Of a stretch of DNA of 64,000 bases, positions 45,063 to 54,361 are shown in pieces. The DNA is taken from the NCBI GenBank assembly GCA_016839655.1, contig JAEOTW010000144.1:1-64000 (forward strand), given 5' to 3'. The stretch is from Promethearchaeota archaeon. GTDB taxonomy: Archaea > Asgardarchaeota > Lokiarchaeia > Sigynarchaeales > SOKP01. The first letter of the stretch is position 1. Each line of letters opens with the position of its first letter. The notes under the pieces were generated by a model. That model made no database searches. It saw only the letters and a program-made list of their open reading frames with translations, and was not told the origin of the DNA. The translations under genes and the position numbers were made by a program.

Positions 45063-46252
45063 GTCATATGTATTTCTATTATATCATAATCTTCTAATTC
45101 ATAATCTGAACCAACTTTTTTGCGTTTCTGACGTGCTCCTTCACGTATAACAATAGCGTGATCAAAGTTTTCGTAAAAGCTTCTATGAATCTTTTCAGCA
45201 ACTTCCCTTACATTAACACCTTCCTCCATAAGGAGAGGTTGATTGGCCACTATTCCATTATTCATAGTAAATATCCTTATCTTCTTTAAAACTTTTAAGA
45301 TAATCTCGCCGAAATCTTTTGGAAAATTTTTTTTATGGATGCTTGTTCCTAAAATTATTGGAAATCTATCAGAATATTTCCTTTTTAACATTTCAAATGT
45401 TTCCTGGGTATGAGGAAGGTCTCCTTTTGTCCCTATTAAAATTACTTTCTTATATACTACTGATGGTATTAAAACATCAATTACATCATTAATAGTTATT
45501 TTACCATATACTTTTACAATACCATTACGAATTCCATTCTCATTTACGATTTCTTTTATTTGTTCTGTTAACTTGTCTAATTCTTTAATTTTTTTTGCTT
45601 CTTTTGTTAAATACAAAACTTGAATTTTATTAGCACCAGTTTTCTCGATAGTAAGAGGTGGAGCGGGTTGGTTTATCCTAACATCAGCTTTAGTCAATTC
45701 ATTTATTAATAGGTTCAGCTGTTCATGAATATTTCTAGATAAGTCGATACAAAAACATAAAAGATCTGCTGCTCGAAGTTGCGAAAGAATTTCTTTCCCA
45801 TTACCGATTCCTTCGGAAGCACCTTCCATAATGGAGGGCATATCAACAATTTGAAACCTAATATTTTGATATTTATAAATTCCAATTTCTGGAATTGGAG
45901 TAAATCTTCCTATTTTTTCATCTGCTGCCCCTGTTAAATAATTTAGAAGAGTAGTTTTTCCTGTACCAGGAGTATAAAAACAGCTAATCAATATTACTTG
46001 AATACCTTCTTTTTTTATTGAAAAGGGACTAACAATCTTCTGAGTACTTTTCTGCTTTTGTTTATGCTCTTCGACCTCACGTTTCATCTTAGCCAAACGA
46101 GATTTATTAAGAGCAACAATCTTTTCTGTAGCTTTATGTTTTGGAACTAAAGATAAAAATTCTTCTAACTTAATTATTTTCTCTTCTTTAGAACTAGCAT
46201 CAAGATATTCTTGATATTTTGCTTTTGCCGCAGTTGGTAAATTTGAGCTCAA
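45059..46252 (-). CDS. DRG-like OBG-family GTPase with degenerate G motifs and C-terminal TGS domain
   Basis: 397 residues. The N-terminus is DRG-like: LVPKHKATEKIVALNKSRLAK plus a basic helix. The G1 loop is YTPGTGKTT instead of GFPSVGKST. The G3 is VDMPSIMEGA where DRG has DLPGIIEGA, so the Gly is lost. G4 is GTKGD instead of NKxD. The last ~65 residues are a TGS domain (EGVNVREVAEKIHRSFYENF). True DRG proteins bind ribosomes with DFRP partners. This is a paralogue with altered nucleotide binding. The longin-like gene lies 22 bases upstream in the same operon. Its stop overlaps the convergent helicase end by four bases. Confidence 0.85.
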   Translation of the reverse strand: MSSNLPTAAKAKYQEYLDASSKEEKIIKLEEFLSLVPKHKATEKIVALNKSRLAKMKREVEEHKQKQKSTQKIVSPFSIKKEGIQVILISCFYTPGTGKTTLLNYLTGAADEKIGRFTPIPEIGIYKYQNIRFQIVDMPSIMEGASEGIGNGKEILSQLRAADLLCFCIDLSRNIHEQLNLLINELTKADVRINQPAPPLTIEKTGANKIQVLYLTKEAKKIKELDKLTEQIKEIVNENGIRNGIVKVYGKITINDVIDVLIPSVVYKKVILIGTKGDLPHTQETFEMLKRKYSDRFPIILGTSIHKKNFPKDFGEIILKVLKKIRIFTMNNGIVANQPLLMEEGVNVREVAEKIHRSFYENFDHAIVIREGARQKRKKVGSDYELEDYDIIEIHMT

Positions 46253-46274
46253 AAAAAAACACTTAAGTAGTTGT

Positions 46275-46730
46275 TTAAAATAAAGAACGAAATCTATCTT
46301 CTGTTTTCAATTTTAAATCGCCTAAAACCTCATTAATACGAGATTCAAATTGTTTGAAATATTTAGGTTTTTTCGAAAATATATCATTAAGGGGATAGCG
46401 GTTTAAGAAATAGGTTATTATTTGATTTAACTGGCGTTTAACCACTGAAGCATCTGTTGCTTTTTCTATTATAGCATATGATAGTAAGGGTTGTTTATTG
46501 TCTTCATCATTACTTGGTAATGTAATCATCTCACAAAAACAGACTAATTTAAAGGAAGCCAGAGATATCACATTTATATCGTCACCGAATACTTCAAGCA
46601 CAAAACTCTCTAACGCCGACAGAAATCCAGCCCTTAAATTAGGATCTAGGACGTTATCAGAGGAAGAATAATATTTAACCTCAACTAAACTCTTTAGACC
46701 TAAATTAATTCCAACTTCGAGAACAGCCAT
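46275..46730 (-). CDS. longin-like domain protein, partner of the DRG-like GTPase
   Basis: 151 residues. The order of strands and helices fits a longin/roadblock-like fold: LEVGINLGLKSLVEVKYY, a helix FLSALESFVLEVFGDDI, strands VISLASFKLVCFCEMITL and LLSYAIIEKATD, and a long C-terminal helix region. The pattern helix–SLASFKLV resembles the longin-like protein at 20180. It is the first gene of a two-gene operon with the GTPase. Fold assignment is by pattern only. Confidence 0.55.
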   Translation of the reverse strand: MAVLEVGINLGLKSLVEVKYYSSSDNVLDPNLRAGFLSALESFVLEVFGDDINVISLASFKLVCFCEMITLPSNDEDNKQPLLSYAIIEKATDASVVKRQLNQIITYFLNRYPLNDIFSKKPKYFKQFESRINEVLGDLKLKTEDRFRSLF

Positions 46731-47078
46731 CTTATAATAAAATAATGATTTTCTATTAATTTTTCTAATATACTAATAACTACTATTTAATTTATTCTTA
46801 ATTGTCTCTTATTACAAGTTAAACCTTATTTATAAAAGATTAGATTAATTCATTTAGGAATTCATCGAAATTATAAAGATATCTATTTACAATCTAAGTA
46901 GTTAAGTTTTATAATATAAATTATAACTTTTATTTCTATTTTTTTTTTAAGCCTTTATTTAATATAATTTTAATTGTTATTTAAAAGGATAAAGAATTTT
47001 ATTGATTTTTTTTTTTGGGATTATCCTGTTCTAACTTATATGTTGTATTCTAATCTAAAAGATTAATTTATAAAAATC
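46731..47078. other. 348-bp AT-rich intergenic region
   Basis: Extremely AT-rich, with several poly-T runs (for example 46939-46949 and 47007-47018). I see no coding sequence, RNA gene or long hairpin. It contains the promoter of the longin–DRG-like operon and the 3' end of folD. Confidence 0.5.
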
Positions 47079-47942
47079 TTAAATAAGCTTCATCTGTTTA
47101 TTGAAGAGAAAAAAGGTATTCTCACAAAGCATTGCTACAGTCATTGGGCCTATTCCTCCAGGAACTGGTGTTATTTTTCCACACTTTGCAAAAACTCCAT
47201 CGAAATCGATATCACCATATAATTTACCTTCAATTCTATTTATACCCACATCAATAAGAATTGCTCCTTCCTTAATTTTTTCTTTAGTTATGAATTTTGG
47301 TTTTCCAACAGCAACAATTACTATATCTGCTTTCCGGATATAACTATCAATGTCCTTTGTGGAAGTATGACAAATAGTAACAGTAGCATTTCTTTTCAAT
47401 AGCATGAATATCAGAGGTTTGCCAACCAAGTTTGAACGATTAATAATGACAACATCTTTTCCCTTTAGGTCTATATTATTTTTTTCTAATAATTCTATTA
47501 TCCCTTTTGGAGTACAAGGTCCTTGGTCTTCGTTATAATCAAAAAGTTTTCCTCTCGTAACAGGATGTAAACCATCTGCATCTTTTAATGGTGAAATTTT
47601 ATCGATAAATTCAGTCGTGAAATCTTTTAGGTGTTCTGGAAGAGGGATTTGTAGTAAAATCCCATGAATGCTATTATCGTTATTAACTTTGTCGATCTCT
47701 TCTAATAGTTGCTCCCTCGAAATATCCTCATTTAACTCTATTACAACAGAATCGATACCTACATTTTGAGAAGTTCTGTGTTTAATATTTACATATATTT
47801 TAGAAGCAGGATCCATCCCCACAAGAATAGTAGCCAATTTTGGTCTAGTACCAGTTATTTCTACTGCTTTTTTGATCTTTTCCTTCAATTCTGAATTTAA
47901 CTTTTCTGCTAATTTCTTTCCATCCAAAATTTTATTATTCAT
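47079..47942 (-). CDS. folD: bifunctional methylene-tetrahydrofolate dehydrogenase/cyclohydrolase
   Basis: 287 residues, full length. Motifs include LDGKKLAEKLNSELKEKI, the catalytic Lys in VNIKHRTSQ, LLQIPLPEHL, PCTPKGIIELLE, VVIINRSNLVGKPL (NADP-binding), CHTSTKD and the closing PVPGGIGPMTVAMLCENT. It interconverts methylene- and formyl-tetrahydrofolate, supplying the formyl groups used by PurH, also encoded in this window. Confidence 0.95.
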   Translation of the reverse strand: MNNKILDGKKLAEKLNSELKEKIKKAVEITGTRPKLATILVGMDPASKIYVNIKHRTSQNVGIDSVVIELNEDISREQLLEEIDKVNNDNSIHGILLQIPLPEHLKDFTTEFIDKISPLKDADGLHPVTRGKLFDYNEDQGPCTPKGIIELLEKNNIDLKGKDVVIINRSNLVGKPLIFMLLKRNATVTICHTSTKDIDSYIRKADIVIVAVGKPKFITKEKIKEGAILIDVGINRIEGKLYGDIDFDGVFAKCGKITPVPGGIGPMTVAMLCENTFFLFNKQMKLI

Positions 47943-48030
47943 GATTATTCTTGGTTATACTAGAATTTGAAGTTAAAAAAAGTAATAATATTAATAACAA
48001 AATAAAATGTCATTTTTTGAAATTTGATCT

Positions 48031-49140
48031 CTATATTCTTCTTCTTCTCCAAAGAAAAACAACTATTGCAACAATCAATCCGATAGAACCTAAAACAATT
48101 CCTAAAATCAAATAATCAAACTCAACCATCCAAATATCGTTATTTAGATAATTTAATGAGTGTAATGTTTCCAGAGATTCGAAAGCAAAATAAGAGCAGA
48201 TTACAGAAGAGAATATCGATTGGTCTCCCTCTAAACTCTCTGCAAATCCACCATCCTCGAAATTTTGGTGTGTTAAAATCCATGAGACTATTTCACGGGT
48301 ATTTAACGCATTATCATCTATTAAAGATATTGCTGTTACGCAATAATATGTACTACTTAATAATGCGTTTTCAGCTAATTCATCAGGAAGATATCCTCCA
48401 TAATTGTTTATATCAGCAGAAGTATTGACATAAAAGGATTTAAGGTAAGCTAAAGTTTTATCGATATCGACTAAATCGTTAATATCTCCAAATCTCTCAT
48501 CAGTAAGAATAAGTGTAGCGATGGATGTGTCTATATAAGTCGATGATAAAGTTTGATTCCCACCATATCCACCATCAGTATTATTGCATGAGAGAACCCA
48601 ATCTTTATGAATCGATATATTTACAATAGGTTGTTGTATCAATGAGTATAGCTGGCTGACATAATATGTTGAAGTAAGGCTTGGTAAATGAGTTGTATTT
48701 GAAAAAGAAAAACCACCTGTTGGTTGTATAGTTTGATTTAGAAATTCATAAATTCTGCTTGATAGACTAGAATCTATAGCATATTCTATTAAATTCAATG
48801 ATCTCAAGAGATAATATAAATCATATATTTCTACTTGATCGTTATCAAACATTTCTTCAATTTTATCTTCCAACTTTGTATCAATAGCAGTAAAACCATT
48901 AAGATTTATTCCCATATCGTTCAAAATACTCAATGCATAAGCCGTTGCTTCAAAAGAAACTAATTCTTCACCTCCCTCGCCACTAATAACATTAGAAAAG
49001 CCTTCTTCATCTACTTCGGTATTTAAAATAAAATCCAGTAAATATGAACCTCTGGTTTTTCCTAATACGCTCGGAATCGCATTTATTGTTAAAAATAATA
49101 CAAAAGATAAGATGATAAAATTCCGATATTTATGTTTCAA
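48031..49140 (-). CDS. secreted, membrane-anchored prenyltransferase/squalene-cyclase-repeat (alpha/alpha toroid) protein
   Basis: 369 residues. An N-terminal signal peptide (FIILSFVLFLTINAIPSVLG) and a C-terminal membrane helix followed by WRRRRI place the body outside the cell. Between them are terpene-cyclase/prenyltransferase-type repeats with the usual GGF/GGY and STYY patterns: GGFSFSNTTHLPSLTSTYY, NTDGGYGGNQTLSSTY, NYGGYLPDELAENALLSSTY and FEDGGFAESLEG. Many N-x-S/T sites suggest glycosylation. It has no DDxD or other catalytic signature, so it may be a surface binding protein. Confidence 0.78.
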   Translation of the reverse strand: MKHKYRNFIILSFVLFLTINAIPSVLGKTRGSYLLDFILNTEVDEEGFSNVISGEGGEELVSFEATAYALSILNDMGINLNGFTAIDTKLEDKIEEMFDNDQVEIYDLYYLLRSLNLIEYAIDSSLSSRIYEFLNQTIQPTGGFSFSNTTHLPSLTSTYYVSQLYSLIQQPIVNISIHKDWVLSCNNTDGGYGGNQTLSSTYIDTSIATLILTDERFGDINDLVDIDKTLAYLKSFYVNTSADINNYGGYLPDELAENALLSSTYYCVTAISLIDDNALNTREIVSWILTHQNFEDGGFAESLEGDQSIFSSVICSYFAFESLETLHSLNYLNNDIWMVEFDYLILGIVLGSIGLIVAIVVFLWRRRRI

Positions 49141-49296
49141 TTAAAAGTACCTAATTCTGATAAATTAAAATTTAATTTGTTAAATATATCTTGAAATTAA
49201 AAATTAACTATATGATTGATGGACTTTAAGTGATATTTCAATTTCATAAATATTGTAACCTATTACAAAATAAAAAAGTGATATCTCTACTATTAA

Positions 49297-50817
49297 TTAA
49301 AGAATTTCACTGATATCTCGATATAATAATTCCCTATTAACTTGAAATTGATCATATGTGATAAATAATTTTCGAAAGGATTCCAAACTTCCAAGAATTG
49401 CAGCTCCATTAAAAATAGCATATTGGAGATTATCTGGTACGAAGAATTTGAGGACTTTACTTGCGGATTTAATAGATTCAGAGAATTCTTGTGCAGCTGA
49501 TTTTTTACCTAGATCTTTCGGGATATTAGATGTTTCTAAGGATTCTAAAGGTTTTCCACAATATGGGCAAAAAGCAGAATCCGAATCAGGAACTTCTTTT
49601 CCGCAATATGAACAATTCCCTTTTATGGTTTTTTGTGTACTATCCTCTTGTTTACCAATTTTAATTTCAGGTAATACTAATACACTACCACATGATGGAC
49701 ATAAATTTTTTCCATCACTGAGATCCACAAAAGCACCACATTGAGGACAAGTATCTTCTTTCTTTTTTGAAATTTCTACTGCTTGCAACTTTATTAATTC
49801 GCTTTTAACAGCGGAAAGAGGTGTAACTGGTTTTGGAATAGCGCCTAATTCTGGAAGAACTAAATCCAACTCTGCTTCAAAGCGTTCTTGAAATCCGGAA
49901 TATGAAAGATTCCCTCCAGAAAAGACAATATGAGATAAAAGATCATACCAATACAAACTATCAATATTTCTTAAACTTGTCAGAATTGCTTGAGGAATAT
50001 TCATAACATTACTATATCCTAGCATTGCAGGATTGAATAATACTTCTGGAGCTTGGTAGAGAATATAAGTTGGAACGTTAATGGATGATCCATCGGGCAT
50101 GGGCACACCAAACATATCCCCTGATTTTATAGGTTTATTTGCGTCTAAAACAAAGTAACAGTTTTTTTCTTTTATTTCTTGAATAATTTCATCTGCTGCA
50201 CTGGAAGCAATACTTACACCCTCCCTCATTAAGAGACTTTTTAAATTTTGGTTTACATCAATTCCAGCAAGAGGAAGTTTCTGAACAGCATGTTGTACAA
50301 TTGTACCATTTATTATTGGGACAATCCATGTTAATCCATCTCCTGATTCAATTACTAAACCTGTTGTTAAACCTACACTAAATAAAGACAATAATGGTGT
50401 TGGCATCATTATCAAACTATTAATCCGATGAGTTTCAAAGAAAAGCCGAGCAATATATTCTTTAGTCTCCTTATGCATAAAAGGAGATTCACAATAAAAC
50501 ATTGGATATTGAGAGAGATCTTCAATTCGAAGTAGTGAATAAAAAATGTAATTTAATATTTCATAGTAACTTTCCCAATCCATAATTTCTCCACGACTTA
50601 CTGGATGTTTTATTTTTAAGACTCCCCGCATCCGTGATACATCGTTTCCAACATAAATACTTCTAGCACTTACATCAACCATAACAGATTTATATTTTTC
50701 AGTTCCAGTAATACAGGGAAATACAAATCTTGGTCCAGGCTCACCCGCAAATCCGATTTTAACGTATGCTGATCCGATATCAATTATAATTGGTGTTCCA
50801 GGTAAAGGCAGTGCCAT
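49297..50817 (-). CDS. actin-family protein with two inserted zinc ribbons
   Basis: 506 residues, co-linear with actin over nearly the whole fold: phosphate loop 1 IDIGSAYVKIGFAGEPGPR, HPVSRGEIMDWESYYEI, LFFETHRINSL, TTGLVIESGDGLTWIVPI (loop 2), GGNLSYSGFQERFEAEL, and the C-terminal FNGAAILGSLESFRKLFITY. Between the last two parts, residues ~320-460 are an insertion with two zinc ribbons (Cys357/360/373/376 and Cys402/405/417/420). By alignment, actin Gln137 is Thr140, Asp154 is Glu157 and His161 is Trp164, so ATP hydrolysis is probably impaired. It is an actin-related protein rather than a conventional actin. It is monocistronic. Confidence 0.92.
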   Translation of the reverse strand: MALPLPGTPIIIDIGSAYVKIGFAGEPGPRFVFPCITGTEKYKSVMVDVSARSIYVGNDVSRMRGVLKIKHPVSRGEIMDWESYYEILNYIFYSLLRIEDLSQYPMFYCESPFMHKETKEYIARLFFETHRINSLIMMPTPLLSLFSVGLTTGLVIESGDGLTWIVPIINGTIVQHAVQKLPLAGIDVNQNLKSLLMREGVSIASSAADEIIQEIKEKNCYFVLDANKPIKSGDMFGVPMPDGSSINVPTYILYQAPEVLFNPAMLGYSNVMNIPQAILTSLRNIDSLYWYDLLSHIVFSGGNLSYSGFQERFEAELDLVLPELGAIPKPVTPLSAVKSELIKLQAVEISKKKEDTCPQCGAFVDLSDGKNLCPSCGSVLVLPEIKIGKQEDSTQKTIKGNCSYCGKEVPDSDSAFCPYCGKPLESLETSNIPKDLGKKSAAQEFSESIKSASKVLKFFVPDNLQYAIFNGAAILGSLESFRKLFITYDQFQVNRELLYRDISEIL

Positions 50818-50918
50818 TTTTTATCACTATTTTTTTTTTTTTGATTATTGTTATTAATGATCTATATTTATGATTTTTATAATTATTTTATAGAATTTAA
50901 AAGTAAGAATTCTTTTAA

Positions 50919-51344
50919 TTACTTTTTCATATATTTCAGAAGAGTTTTGAGGATCTCTTTTTGCATGACTAAACCAATAAGGTCATAATTTTCATCTATG
51001 ACAGGTAATCGTTGTACTTTTTTATTGAACATTATTTCGAGAACATAGACTAATGTGTCATCCTCTTTTACAACAAAAGGTTCTGGTGTCATCAAGTCCT
51101 TGACAAGTGTATTAGGTGAATCCAAACTCATTGCAAATCTAGCAAGACGTATATCTCTTTGTGTAATAATCCCTATTAGTCTCCTATCCTTACGGTCTTT
51201 TACAATCGGTAGTCCTCCAATATTTTTTCTTATCATTAATAATTCTGTAGCACTAATTTTTTCATTTGGAAATGTGTATAATGGATCTTTTATCATTATC
51301 TCTGAGACTGTTATCTTACTTAATTGTCTTAAGCAATCTTCCAT
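50919..51344 (-). CDS. two-CBS-domain protein
   Basis: 141 residues, essentially a CBS pair (Bateman module). The repeats are SEIMIKDPLYTFPNEKISATE with GIITQRDI, and VKDLMTPEPFVVKEDDTLVY with GLVMQKEIL. Such stand-alone modules bind adenine nucleotides and regulate partners. No partner is adjacent. Confidence 0.88.
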   Translation of the reverse strand: MEDCLRQLSKITVSEIMIKDPLYTFPNEKISATELLMIRKNIGGLPIVKDRKDRRLIGIITQRDIRLARFAMSLDSPNTLVKDLMTPEPFVVKEDDTLVYVLEIMFNKKVQRLPVIDENYDLIGLVMQKEILKTLLKYMKK

Positions 51345-51436
51345 AATAAAACCCCAAGTTTAAATATATTATTCAAAAAATAATATTCGAAATTACCTTA
51401 TGGAAAATAATCAATATTGAAATTAAAATATATTTA

Positions 51437-51817
51437 TTAGCTATTGTTTATCGATTCTCGTAATAACTTTTCAATTTTTATTATCTCTATTGAATATTCT
51501 CTATATATTTTTAAGAGATATTCCCCCCATTCATTTAGCTTTACCCAACCTCCCCCACCACGGCCTCCTTTACCGGTTCTTACAATAGACATGCCAGTTC
51601 TCTTTTCTATCCTTTTTAAAATGTTCCATGCATATTTGTAAGAATATCCGCATTCCTTAGCAGCTAAAGTTAAAGAACCCTCTTCATTTTTTTCAATTAT
51701 ATCTAATAACTCCGCCCATCCTGAGCCTAAAATACTTTTATTTTCAAATTCTAACCAAAATTTTATACCAAATCCTACTTTAGCCTTTAAATCTTCAATA
51801 TTAGGTTGATTTTCCAT
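51437..51817 (-). CDS. ModE-type (LysR-like HTH) transcriptional regulator without molybdate-binding domain
   Basis: 126 residues with a winged helix as in the N-terminus of ModE. It has ILGSGWAELLDIIEKNEEGSL, the recognition part AAKECGYSYKYAWNILKRIE and the wing IVRTGKGGRGGGGWVKLNEW. The C-terminal molbindin domains of full ModE are missing, as in many archaeal homologues. Target unknown; molybdate or tungstate genes are not nearby. Confidence 0.82.
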   Translation of the reverse strand: MENQPNIEDLKAKVGFGIKFWLEFENKSILGSGWAELLDIIEKNEEGSLTLAAKECGYSYKYAWNILKRIEKRTGMSIVRTGKGGRGGGGWVKLNEWGEYLLKIYREYSIEIIKIEKLLRESINNS

Positions 51818-51930
51818 ACTACTATAATTTGTTTTTTGTTAGTTTAATAATTTGTTATAGATTAGAAAAGAAAAACATAAAAGTTAAGCTCATTTTATTT
51901 TTTTAAAATTATAGAATTGAAATATTCATC

Positions 51931-52695
51931 ATGTTTTTTTCAAGTGGAGAATCTGAAAAAAAAGGGAAAGAAATTGTAAAAAATCTTTACTACTTTTCAG
52001 AAAATCAAATGCTAGACTGCAATCAATATATCATAGAAGATAAAGATACTAAAGAATTATTTTTATTTGATACGGGTAACGGTATTTCTCTCAAAGGTCT
52101 ATTTAAGGGCATGGCAAAATATAGCCTTGATCCACATAATATTAGCAAAATATTTTTGACACATGAGCATGTAGATCATACAATAGGCCTTTATCCATTA
52201 ATTAAATTGATGGCTGATTCCCCTCCTCAAGTTTATGCTTATGGCGATACTGCAAAAATTTTAAGAGAAGGAGATGAGTCTCGAATATTTCCAGGTAATT
52301 TAGGTATAAAACCAAGTATGTTTGGTGTGGAAATCATTCCATTGAAAGTTGAGAACTTAGAAAATATTAAAGAGATTGAAATTTCTTCTGAATTTAAATT
52401 TCAAATCCACTACACTCCGGGACATTCTTTAGGTTCAATATGCTATTATGAGAAAACAAGAAAGATATTAATTTCTGGAGATTTAGTTTTTCAGATGGAT
52501 AAACTATTTAATATTGGGAGTTTTGGGCGTTATGATTTTCCAGGGGGATCATTGGATGCTTTGAAAAAATCAATTCATTTTACAAAAGAACTTGATGTAT
52601 CGATTTTACTCCCAGGTCATATGGGGGTTGTTCTAGAAAATGCAAATCAACACATCGCTGCTGCGTATAAAACTATTATGACAATTCCAAATTAA
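51931..52695 (+). CDS. metallo-beta-lactamase fold hydrolase
   Basis: 254 residues. Zinc motifs are FLTHEHVDHTIGL (HxHxDH), the His of YTPGHSLGSICYY, the Asp of LISGDLVF and the final LLPGHMG. The size fits glyoxalase II-like or lactonase-like MBL proteins. It starts with ATG 51931 and has no membrane segment. The substrate is unknown. Divergent from the ModE-like gene. Confidence 0.88.
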   Translation: MFFSSGESEKKGKEIVKNLYYFSENQMLDCNQYIIEDKDTKELFLFDTGNGISLKGLFKGMAKYSLDPHNISKIFLTHEHVDHTIGLYPLIKLMADSPPQVYAYGDTAKILREGDESRIFPGNLGIKPSMFGVEIIPLKVENLENIKEIEISSEFKFQIHYTPGHSLGSICYYEKTRKILISGDLVFQMDKLFNIGSFGRYDFPGGSLDALKKSIHFTKELDVSILLPGHMGVVLENANQHIAAAYKTIMTIPN

Positions 52696-52844
52696 ATTCA
52701 TTAACTCTAGGTTAAAAAAGGTATAATTTACGCTTAAATTTATGTTTTTAAATGAATTCTCTAAGATACTAATATTTAAATAACCCTTCAGTCTATTATT
52801 TTTATAATCCTCTTTAAATTTAAAAAAATTAGTGAAAATATAAT

Positions 52845-53513
52845 ATGACTGAACAAAAAAAACAAGTGAAACACCCAACTGAGATCTTTCTACGTAATTA
52901 TCCTAAAATAATCTTCTTCTATCCCTTGCTAGTCACATCCTTTATTCTCTGGTTGATTCAAATATTTTTTACCCCTAGCATAGTACTAGGTTACATCTGG
53001 TTCATAGTATTTTTTGTAAATATTTTTGTAACCGCTTTCGATTTCTCTTCAACTAAATTCTTTGTCTTAATCCTGGCCATAGTAATTGTTGTTTTAATCG
53101 TTGCGTTTTTAGTCCTACCGAATTTTGCATTTAGTCTCACAGGAATTCAACTTAATCTTGCTTTACCTTACGAGTTTTATATGCTTATGACTATAATATT
53201 AGGATTTATTTTGGGTATTGTAGTCATTGGTTCGAGATTTGATTATTACAAAATCGAAAGAAACGAAATTATTCATAAGAAGGGTATCTTTAGTTCAGCT
53301 GAACGCTTCCCTGTAAAAAGTTTAAGATTTAGAAAAGAAATCCCTGATGTATTTGAGTATTTCATGCTTAGAGCGGGGAGATTTACGATAATGCCTGGAA
53401 AAGCTGATGAAGTTATGATTTTACCCACTGTGCTCAACATTAAAAAAAAGGAAGAACAACTTGATTGGTTACTTTCTCACGTGTCTGTAGAGCCAGATGA
53501 AGTGGATTTATAA
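52845..53513 (+). CDS. membrane protein with bacterial PH-like domain
   Basis: 222 residues. The first ~130 contain four hydrophobic helices, for example VLILAIVIVVLIVAFLVLP. A bPH_2-like domain follows: IERNEIIHKKGIFSSAERFP, VKSLRFRKEIPDVFEYFM and GRFTIMPGKADEVMILP, as in YdbS/YdbT proteins. A short acidic tail ends it. Such proteins sit in the membrane and are of unknown function. Confidence 0.72.
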   Translation: MTEQKKQVKHPTEIFLRNYPKIIFFYPLLVTSFILWLIQIFFTPSIVLGYIWFIVFFVNIFVTAFDFSSTKFFVLILAIVIVVLIVAFLVLPNFAFSLTGIQLNLALPYEFYMLMTIILGFILGIVVIGSRFDYYKIERNEIIHKKGIFSSAERFPVKSLRFRKEIPDVFEYFMLRAGRFTIMPGKADEVMILPTVLNIKKKEEQLDWLLSHVSVEPDEVDL

Positions 53514-53616
53514 AATTTAAATTAATACAATATTCTTTTTTTTAATTTTTTATTCTTTTAATTCTTGAAATAATATCGTTAAATTTAAGTGTTAAATAGT
53601 ACTTTAAAATACACTT

Positions 53617-54342
53617 ATGTCTCAACCACCAATAATATTATTTGATTTTGATGGTGTTATAATTACTCAAAAGTCTCTTGAATATACGGCATCTATATTA
53701 ATTAAGAATGAGTTTTATGGATGGAAAAACATAGAAAATATGAGATTGATAGATTTTGCGAGACTTTTTGAGGAGTCTGACTCAAAAAATAGATTATTGG
53801 CTTTAAAACGAATTAATAAAGTGTATAAACCTTTTATTCCAAGTATTTGGAAAAGAAATTTATTTTTTATCAAATTTAGGCGTATGTATCCAAAACTTGA
53901 AAAGTATGAAACTCTAAAACCAGAGTTAGAACAAGTTCTAAACCATCTCAAAAAGAATGGATTTCAATTAGGAATAGTATCTAATACAAGTAAAGAAAGA
54001 TTAGAATTTTTTCGAAAAAAGTTTGATTTAGATAGATTCTTTTCTGTCTTTATTTCTCGAGATGATTCTGGAAATAGAAAGCCTAGTCCGGACCCAATTA
54101 TTACCGCACTAATGAAAATTAAGAAGGTTTTTAATTATTCAATCAATAAAAATAATGTTTATTACGTTGGTGATCTTCCTCCAGATATTGAATGTGCTAA
54201 GAATGCTTATGTAAATAGTATTGCTTTACTTTCTGGTCATGGTACCAAAGAGGGTTTAGAAAAATCTTATCCTACTTATATGCTTCAAAATATTAAATCC
54301 ATTTTAGAAATTGAGCCTATCAAAAAATTCTTATTGGATTAA
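53617..54342 (+). CDS. HAD-superfamily hydrolase
   Basis: 241 residues. HAD motif I is LFDFDGVIIT, motif II LGIVSNTSKERL, motif III NRKPSPDP (Lys) and motif IV YYVGDLPPDIECAKNA. A helical cap lies between motifs I and II, as in phosphoglycolate phosphatase-like enzymes. It dephosphorylates a small molecule. The next large gene begins near its stop, so they are probably one operon. Confidence 0.87.
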   Translation: MSQPPIILFDFDGVIITQKSLEYTASILIKNEFYGWKNIENMRLIDFARLFEESDSKNRLLALKRINKVYKPFIPSIWKRNLFFIKFRRMYPKLEKYETLKPELEQVLNHLKKNGFQLGIVSNTSKERLEFFRKKFDLDRFFSVFISRDDSGNRKPSPDPIITALMKIKKVFNYSINKNNVYYVGDLPPDIECAKNAYVNSIALLSGHGTKEGLEKSYPTYMLQNIKSILEIEPIKKFLLD

Positions 54343-54361
54343 ACACTTTTTCCCTATAGAT

